From Deltaproteobacteria bacterium (lineage in GTDB: Bacteria > Myxococcota_A > UBA796 > UBA2385): a stretch of 38,993 nucleotides of DNA. The DNA lies in contig JAGYJW010000057.1 of assembly GCA_018401435.1 (NCBI GenBank), forward strand, positions 1 to 38,993, read 5' to 3'. Each line of letters begins with the position of its first letter. Position 1 is the first letter of the stretch. Position numbers and translations under genes: made by a program. Of this stretch, positions 36,064-38,993 are shown piece after piece. The notes below the pieces were generated by a model that ran no database searches, had not been told where the DNA came from, and worked only from the letters and a program-made list of their open reading frames with translations.

Positions 36064-36893
36064 GCCCCGCGCCCGCCCGGCCGGCCGCCACCGTGCTCAT
36101 CTTGCGGCCCGGTGACGCCGGCCCCGAGCTGCTCCTGCTGCGGCGCTCCGGCCGCTCCGGCTTCTTTCCTGACGCCTGGGTCTTCCCCGGCGGACGGGTG
36201 GAAGAGGCCGACCACAGCCACCCTTTCGTGGGTGCCTGCCCCGGGCTGGACGGCGCCTCCGCCTGGGCGGTGGCGGCGGTGCGCGAGACCTTTGAAGAGG
36301 CCGGCGTCTGGCTGGGTCAGGGGCTGCCCGGACCCGACCTGCGCGCCGCCCTGCTGGCGGGCAGCACCACCCTGGCCGACCGGCCCGACCTCGTCGCAGA
36401 TCTCGACCGGGTGCGTTTTTTCGCCTGGTGGATCACCCCCGAAGAAGAGCCCCGCCGCTACGACACGCGCTTCTTGCTCACCCGGGTCAGCCGCGAAGAG
36501 GTCGCCGGGGCCAGCCCCTGCCAGATCGAGACCGTGCAGACGCGCTGGCTGCGGCCCGAGGATGCCGTGGCGCTGCACCACCAGCGCGAACTCTTCCTGG
36601 CGCCGCCGACCTACCGGGTGCTGGAGGAGCTGGCCGAGACCCTGGCGCGGGGCCCCGACGCCGTGGACGCGCTGCCGCCGCCCGCCCACCCCATCCAGCC
36701 CCGCCTGGTGGGGGGCAGCGCCAACCCGGCCACCCGGGGCGAGGCCGCCGCCGATGGCATCGCCGTCCTGTTGCCTGGTGACCCCGAACACCCCAGCCCC
36801 CACCCGGTGACCGGTCCCACCCGCATCGTGCTGGTGGACGGCGCCTGGCACAGCGCCTGGGCGCCAGGGGCGGACGGGCCGAGGGTCGGGTAG
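36060..36893 (+). CDS. Nudix hydrolase (NUDT19-like, split Nudix box)
   Basis: A 277-residue Nudix enzyme. The Nudix box is split by an insertion: GGRVEEADHSH (44-54), about 18 extra residues, and VAAVRETFEEAGV (71-83), which supplies REx(2)EE for Mg2+ binding. This split box and the C-terminal IETVQTRWLRPEDAVALHHQ segment are characteristic of the NUDT7/NUDT19-type group that hydrolyses CoA derivatives. The last 80 residues are Pro/Gly-rich with a beta strand pattern (RIVLVDGAWHSAW). ATG overlaps the previous stop (ATGA). Substrate is not proved; CoA esters or another nucleoside diphosphate derivative are the family expectation. Confidence 0.88.
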   Translation: MSPAPARPAATVLILRPGDAGPELLLLRRSGRSGFFPDAWVFPGGRVEEADHSHPFVGACPGLDGASAWAVAAVRETFEEAGVWLGQGLPGPDLRAALLAGSTTLADRPDLVADLDRVRFFAWWITPEEEPRRYDTRFLLTRVSREEVAGASPCQIETVQTRWLRPEDAVALHHQRELFLAPPTYRVLEELAETLARGPDAVDALPPPAHPIQPRLVGGSANPATRGEAAADGIAVLLPGDPEHPSPHPVTGPTRIVLVDGAWHSAWAPGADGPRVG

Positions 36894-36901
36894 CTTGGGC
36901 C

Positions 36902-38323
36902 ATGCCCTCGCCCGCCTGGCTCCTCCTCATCGCTGTCGCCCAGGCGGCAGGCCCCAGCCGCCGGCCCCCGCAGAAGCGGGCGCCGCCCACCTGGCAGGCG
37001 GGTCGCCAGCCGGACCGCCTGGTGGTCAAACTCGTTGAAGATGAAGGACTGGCCTTTGTAGACGGGCAGGTGACCGGTCCGGGGGACCTCTCGATTCTGC
37101 AAGAATTGCTGGCCGGCAGCGCCCCGCTCTTCAGCCGCAGCCCCGACGCCCTGGCCGCGCGGCAGGCCAAGGCGGATCCCGCGGGCGACCTGGCCGATCT
37201 GCGCCTCTACCGCCGACTGGACCTGCCCCACCGCGCAGCCGCAGAGGCCCGCGCGGCCAGGCTCTTCGCCGACCCCCGGGTGGAGCAGGTCTACTTCGCC
37301 TTCGCCCCGGTGCAGCCCCCGGTCGACCTCGACCCGGCCACGCCGGATCTGCGGGCCGAGCAGGGCTATGTCGCCCCCGCGCCCGACGGCCTGGACCTGA
37401 TCGAGGCCCGCCGCTGGCCCGGCGGCACCGGCCTGGGCGTGACCATCGCCGACATCGAGTACGACTGGAACCCCGACCACGAGGACCTGGACGCCGTGCC
37501 CGGGCCCGTTGCCTGGGGCTGGGATCCCAACCGCTACCCCTGCCACGGCACCATGGTCGCCGGCACCTTGGTGGCCGGGGACAACGGCTATGGCATGACC
37601 GGCCTCGTGCCCGACGCCCGGCTGCTCATGGTCTCGCCCTACTCGGCCCCCAGCGTCTACAGCATCGCCGACGCCGTGGATGGCGCCGCAGCCCTCTTGC
37701 AGCCCGGCGACGTGATCCTGATTGAGCAGCAGGTGCTGGCCAACGACGACTATGCGCCGGCCGAGGCCGAGCCCGCCACCTTTGACGCCATCAGCCTCGC
37801 GGTGGCCGAAGGCATCGTGGTGGTCGAGCCCTCTGCCAATGGCGGGCAGGATCTGGACGACCCGGCCTGGGGGGGCTGGTTCGACCGCAGCCTGCAAGAC
37901 AGCGGCGCCATCTTGGTGGGCGGCGGCGCGCCGCCCGGCAGCCCGGGCCTCGCCCGCTCCTGGACCGGGGGCAGCAGCCATGGCAGCCGCCTGGATCTGC
38001 AGGCCTGGTACTCGGGCATCGCCACCCTGGGACACAGCACCGCGGTGGACAGCTACTGCCCCAGCCCCGACCTCTTCTTCCCCGGCAACGACCCCGACCA
38101 GGCCTATACCTCGGGCTTCAACGGCACCTCGGGGGCCTCGCCCCTGGTGGTGGCCGCGGTGGTGGTGGCCCAGGCCGCCGCCCTGGAGCTGCGGGGCCAG
38201 CCCTTTGCGCCGATGGATCTGCGGGCGGCCCTGGTGTCCACCGGCACCCCCCAGCAGGGGGAGGAGATCATCGGCCCGCAGCCCGATCTGCGCGCCTTCT
38301 TGCGCAGCTGGGGCGTGCGCTAG
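36902..38323 (+). CDS. Secreted S8 (subtilisin-family) serine protease
   Basis: A 473-residue exported protease. The signal peptide is short (PAWLLLIAVAQAAG). Residues about 35-140 look like an I9-type propeptide (RLVVKLVEDEGLAFVDG and ARLFADPRVEQVYFA). The catalytic domain has Asp184 in VTIADIEYDWNPDHEDL, His215 in YPCHGTMVAGTLVAG, oxyanion Asn313 in PSANGGQDLDD and nucleophile Ser410 in FNGTSGASPLVVAAV, so the triad is complete. It starts 8 bp after the Nudix stop and may be read through from that operon, or from its own promoter. An alternative start within the signal is unlikely. Probably released or surface protease; substrate unknown. Confidence 0.93.
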   Translation: MPSPAWLLLIAVAQAAGPSRRPPQKRAPPTWQAGRQPDRLVVKLVEDEGLAFVDGQVTGPGDLSILQELLAGSAPLFSRSPDALAARQAKADPAGDLADLRLYRRLDLPHRAAAEARAARLFADPRVEQVYFAFAPVQPPVDLDPATPDLRAEQGYVAPAPDGLDLIEARRWPGGTGLGVTIADIEYDWNPDHEDLDAVPGPVAWGWDPNRYPCHGTMVAGTLVAGDNGYGMTGLVPDARLLMVSPYSAPSVYSIADAVDGAAALLQPGDVILIEQQVLANDDYAPAEAEPATFDAISLAVAEGIVVVEPSANGGQDLDDPAWGGWFDRSLQDSGAILVGGGAPPGSPGLARSWTGGSSHGSRLDLQAWYSGIATLGHSTAVDSYCPSPDLFFPGNDPDQAYTSGFNGTSGASPLVVAAVVVAQAAALELRGQPFAPMDLRAALVSTGTPQQGEEIIGPQPDLRAFLRSWGVR

Positions 38324-38446
38324 GTCAGCGCGTTAGCCCCCCTGTGGCGGGTGTTGCCAGGCTGGTGCCGGCCCCGGCCTTCAAAGCCGGTGGGGCGCGT
38401 CGAGAGGCGTCGCCCGGTGCATTCGATTTGCATGGCCCGCCGCCAT

Positions 38447-38470
38447 CCCCCCTGCCTTCGGGCAGGGGGG
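38447..38470 (+). terminator. Perfect 10-bp hairpin with UUCG tetraloop
   Basis: CCCCCCTGCC (38447-38456) and GGCAGGGGGG (38461-38470) pair perfectly around TTCG, closed by C-G, the extra-stable cUUCGg form in RNA. It lies 124 bp after the S8 protease stop and 29 bp before the thioredoxin-like start. A smaller hairpin CCGGC/GCCGG (38374-38378 / 38386-38390) precedes it. There is no T-run, so it may be a non-classical terminator or a leader structure for the next gene. Confidence 0.55.
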
Positions 38471-38498
38471 GCCGGTGACCCGAAACTTCGGAGCGCCC

Positions 38499-38993
38499 AT
38501 GTCCCGCCTCTGGGCCGCCCTTGCCCCGCCGATCTTCGCCCTCATCCTGGCCTGCTCGGGGCCGGTCGAGGTGGCCGGAGAGCCGCCGGGGGCCACCGAA
38601 TACTGGGTGGAGCGCAGCGACGCCGAGCTGGCCGACGTGCTTCGGGATCGCTGCGCCGCCGCCGTGGCCCAGGACAAGCCCCTGCTGCTGGCCTTCAGCG
38701 CCCCCTGGTGCGGGGACTGCCGCCAGGTGCGCATGCTGGGCGTGGCCGAGCCCCTGGCCACCGAGCGCGCCCGGTGGGAGGAGGTCGTGGTGCATATCGG
38801 CCGCTTCACCCGCCACCGCGACCTGATCGCCGCCTTTGAGGTCCAGGGCATCGCCCACTGGGTGGCGCTGAAGCCCACCGACTGCGCCGCACCGGTGACC
38901 GACTGGCCGGTGCTGCGCCAGGGCCGCTTCGAGCCGGTGAGCAACCCGGCGGCGGGCCGCAGCGCAGAGGAGCTGGCGGCCTGGCTGCGCGCG
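38499..38993 (+). CDS. Thioredoxin-fold lipoprotein (partial, runs off the window)
   Basis: The first 165 codons of an exported protein. MSRLWAALAPPIFALILAC is a lipoprotein signal with Cys19 as the lipidated residue. The thioredoxin motif is LLAFSAPWCGDCRQVRML with Cys71-Gly-Asp-Cys74, followed by RFTRHRDLIAAFEVQGIAHW, where the typical cis-proline segment would be next. Redox-active CGDC in a periplasmic thioredoxin points to disulfide reduction or isomerisation, for example cytochrome c or outer-membrane protein maturation. ATG 38499 lies 28 bp after the UUCG hairpin. The 3' end is outside the window, so length and further domains are unknown. Confidence 0.85.
   Translation, partial: MSRLWAALAPPIFALILACSGPVEVAGEPPGATEYWVERSDAELADVLRDRCAAAVAQDKPLLLAFSAPWCGDCRQVRMLGVAEPLATERARWEEVVVHIGRFTRHRDLIAAFEVQGIAHWVALKPTDCAAPVTDWPVLRQGRFEPVSNPAAGRSAEELAAWLRA

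Overview
The window is about 39 kb of very GC-rich DNA from a Gram-negative bacterium. A Myxococcota-like (former Deltaproteobacteria) source is my inference. It rests on the extreme G/C bias at third codon positions, many short lipoprotein signals, a Thr/Gly/Asp-repeat lipoprotein, a soluble PAS histidine kinase, a bacterial calpain-type protease and a HEAT/HD-GYP-like gene pair. No rRNA, tRNA, CRISPR array or phage structural gene was seen.

Layout. (1) 1-6.4 kb: phenylalanine 4-hydroxylase (phhA), an O-antigen ligase-type membrane protein, an M16 metalloprotease pair (one catalytic lipoprotein and one exported non-catalytic partner), and branched-chain aminotransferase ilvE. (2) 6.4-9.7 kb: a broken family-2 glycosyltransferase running without a stop into a broken hrpB helicase that has no Walker A motif. 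(3) 9.7-13.75 kb, minus strand: an alpha/beta-hydrolase lipoprotein, a YkgJ-type cysteine-cluster protein and a carotenoid-isomerase/retinol-saturase-like flavoprotein. These diverge from a plus-strand pair of a short-chain dehydrogenase and a Rieske oxygenase (13.8-15.8 kb). (4) 15.8-19.9 kb: a PAS histidine kinase and a third, double-length M16 protease broken by frameshifts. (5) 19.9-21.76 kb: no intact gene; a decayed DDE transposase. (6) 21.77-25.3 kb: a Thr/Gly/Asp-repeat lipoprotein and a diiron ferritin-like protein (minus), a PiT-like permease (plus) and an Asp-nucleophile alpha/beta hydrolase (minus). (7) 25.3-29.8 kb: an AAA+ ATPase overlapping an SGNH-type hydrolase, converging on a calpain-like cysteine protease coupled to a small secreted protein. 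(8) 30-39 kb, plus strand: a PHP-domain lipoprotein, a GT-C membrane glycosyltransferase, a tightly overlapping HEAT / HD-GYP-like / Nudix operon, a subtilisin-family protease and the start of a thioredoxin-like lipoprotein.

How the genes relate. The best-supported functional units are the M16 pair, the overlapping HEAT - HD-GYP-like - Nudix operon (both first genes appear to share an N-terminal module), the calpain/small-protein pair, the AAA+/SGNH pair, and the divergent lipid- or isoprenoid-type redox cluster. Much of the rest is envelope biology: lipoproteins, proteases and glycosyltransferases.

Quality caveat. Several genes are interrupted. At most breaks, adding one base to a C or G run restores a conserved protein, which looks more like homopolymer under-calling than biological decay. 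The glycosyltransferase-hrpB junction and the transposase are exceptions that look genuinely damaged.
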